Assembly: GCF_900460065.1 (NCBI RefSeq)
Contig: NZ_UAVD01000048.1
Span: 1-64,000 of the forward strand
DNA length: 64,000 nt
Reading direction: 5' to 3'
Source: Streptomyces griseus
GTDB lineage: Bacteria; Actinomycetota; Actinomycetes; Streptomycetales; Streptomycetaceae
Part shown: in pieces, positions 62,786 to 64,000 of the stretch
Numbering within the stretch: position 1 is the stretch's first letter
Layout of the letters: the number at the start of each line of letters is the position of its first letter
Made by a program: the position numbers and the translations under genes
Notes under the pieces: generated by a model
Seen by the model: the letters and a program-made list of their open reading frames with translations, nothing else
Told to the model about the DNA's origin: nothing
Database searches by the model: none

Positions 62786-64000
62786 TCAGGCCTGCGGGCT
62801 CGCGGCGAAGTCCGCGAACACCTCGTGGAAGCGCGGGAACGTCTTGCGTACGCAGCCGGGGTCGTCGTACGTCAGACCGGGGGTGAGCAGTCCGGCGACC
62901 GCGAAGGACATCACGATCCGGTGGTCGCCGTGGGTGGCGATCCCCGTCGGCTTCGGCGTCCCGGGGAGGATCTCGATCCAGTCGTGCCCGGTGTGGACCG
63001 TGATGCCCATGGCGCGCAGGTTCTGGGCGCACGCCTCCAGTCGGTCGCACTCCTTGACCCGGGTGTTGGCGACGTCCTCGATGCGCACGGGTCCGTCCGC
63101 GTGGGGGGCGATGGCGGCGAGCGTCGGCATGGTGTCGGAGATGTCGCGCATGGTGACGGTGATCCCGCGCAGCCGGCCGGTGGAGCGGACGGTGGTGGCG
63201 TCGGGGCCGACGCTCACCTCGGCGCCCATGTCCCGCAGCACGTCGACGAAGCGCAGGTCGCCCTGGAGGGCGCCGATGCCGAGCCCCGGGACGGTGACCT
63301 CGCGGCCGGTGAGGGCGGCGGCGGCGAAGAAGTAGCTCGCGGTGGAGGCGTCGGGCTCGACGGCGTAGGCGGTGGCCCGATAGCCGCCGGAGGGGACGGT
63401 GAAGGTGTTCCCCTCCCGCGACACGTCCACGCCGAAGTCGCGCATCATCGCGAGGGTGATCTCGACGTACGGCGCGGAGACCAGGTCGGTGACCTCGATC
63501 CGCAGCCCCTTCGCGGTGAGCGGCCCGAGCATCAGCAGGGCGGTGAGGTACTGCGACGACTCCCCCGCGTCCAGGACGACGTCGCCGCCCTCGATCCCGG
63601 CGGCGCGCACGGTCAGCGGGTGGTGCCCCTCTTCTCCCCCGTGGCGCAGATCGACGCCGAGGGCGGTGAGGGCGCGGGTGAGCGGGGCGAGCGGGCGGCG
63701 GCGCATCTGGGCGGAGGCGTCGAAGCGGTACGTGCCGGAGGCGGCGGCCGCGACGAGGGTGGGCAGGAAGCGGGCGGTGGTCGCGCCGTCGCGGCAGTAG
63801 ACGTCGGCGTCGGGGGCGGCGGGCCCGTCCGGGCGTCCTTCGACGCGCCAGCGGTCGGCCTCCTGCTCGACCGCGTAACCGAGGTTCTTCAGCCCTTCGG
63901 CGAAGCCCTCGGTGTCGTCCGAGCGCAACGGCCTCAGCAGGGTGGTGGTGCCGTCCGCCGCCGCGGCCAGGAAGAGGGCGCGGGCGGTGACGGACTTGGA
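62786..64000 (-). CDS. aroA: 3-phosphoshikimate 1-carboxyvinyltransferase (EPSP synthase), 5' end outside window
   Basis: Shikimate pathway enzyme joining phosphoenolpyruvate to shikimate-3-phosphate. 404 residues are visible; the start is beyond 64000. The fold is clear: SKSVTARAL, SSQYLTALLML, QGDLRFVDVL, MPTLAAIA, VKECDRLEA, THGDHRIVMSFA. The phosphoenolpyruvate loop reads RDGATTARF (around 63762-63793) instead of GNAGTAMRP, so the Gly of E. coli position 96 is Ala and Pro101 is Phe. Such changes mark glyphosate-tolerant classes in known enzymes. It may be one of two aroA copies, which the window cannot show. Confidence 0.95.
   Translation of the reverse strand, partial: SKSVTARALFLAAAADGTTTLLRPLRSDDTEGFAEGLKNLGYAVEQEADRWRVEGRPDGPAAPDADVYCRDGATTARFLPTLVAAAASGTYRFDASAQMRRRPLAPLTRALTALGVDLRHGGEEGHHPLTVRAAGIEGGDVVLDAGESSQYLTALLMLGPLTAKGLRIEVTDLVSAPYVEITLAMMRDFGVDVSREGNTFTVPSGGYRATAYAVEPDASTASYFFAAAALTGREVTVPGLGIGALQGDLRFVDVLRDMGAEVSVGPDATTVRSTGRLRGITVTMRDISDTMPTLAAIAPHADGPVRIEDVANTRVKECDRLEACAQNLRAMGITVHTGHDWIEILPGTPKPTGIATHGDHRIVMSFAVAGLLTPGLTYDDPGCVRKTFPRFHEVFADFAASPQA

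Overview
This window is chromosomal DNA of a high-GC actinomycete, almost certainly a Streptomyces. The evidence is the very high GC at third codon positions, frequent GTG and TTG starts, an actinobacterial 16S rRNA 5' end, a type VII secretion locus with two mycosins and a BldB-type protein, and the actinobacterial order rimP-nusA-ylxR-infB-DUF503-rbfA-truB-ribF followed by proS and ispG-rseP-dxr.

Layout. Positions 1-1161 hold the 5' part of a leftward rRNA operon with its leader and a multi-promoter region. Positions 1.3-11.5 kb are housekeeping genes, mostly leftward: RNase J, dapA, thyX, three small membrane proteins, dapB, an M16 peptidase, pnp and rpsO. Positions 11.9-31.3 kb are a complete type VII (ESX/T7SS) locus. 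It holds eccD, eccC, two WXG100 proteins, mycosin 1, a large WXG/Pro-Gly-rich putative substrate with a small partner, mycosin 2, eccB, eccE, an EccE-linked protein, a BldB-like DUF397 protein and an EspI-like ParA/MinD ATPase. Positions 31.5-37.7 kb are a five-gene oligopeptide-type ABC importer operon, tightly coupled by 4-bp overlaps from the second permease onward. Positions 37.8-39.8 kb are an ArsR-type regulator and an MFS exporter behind a 17-bp-arm palindrome and a probably leaderless promoter. XdhC and ribF follow. Then comes a 1183-residue protein in which an apparently dead trypsin-like domain is fused to a P-loop NTPase with a non-canonical Walker A. Positions 45.8-52.9 kb are the truB-to-rimP translation operon. 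Positions 53.1-55.1 kb are a rightward lipoprotein, a DUF4439 protein and a degenerate kinase. Positions 55.2-64 kb are leftward proS, two GNAT acetyltransferases, ispG, an RseP-type protease, dxr and a 5'-truncated aroA.

How the genes fit together. The T7SS locus carries all core membrane parts (EccB, C, D, E and mycosin), candidate substrates (two WXG100 proteins, the 555-residue protein and its 153-residue partner) and a cytosolic ATPase resembling mycobacterial EspI. ispG, the protease and dxr supply two methylerythritol-phosphate pathway enzymes with site-2 protease activity between them. dapA and dapB supply two steps of lysine/diaminopimelate synthesis.

Most unusual items: the pseudo-trypsin/NTPase fusion (42000-45551), the kinase-fold protein whose catalytic residues are replaced (54199-55113), the EspI-like ATPase and the 555/153-residue pair in the T7SS locus, a mosaic mycosin gene, an AroA whose phosphoenolpyruvate loop carries the Gly-to-Ala change linked to glyphosate insensitivity, and the ArsR operator/leaderless promoter. 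All product calls come from reading the sequence; no database search was run.
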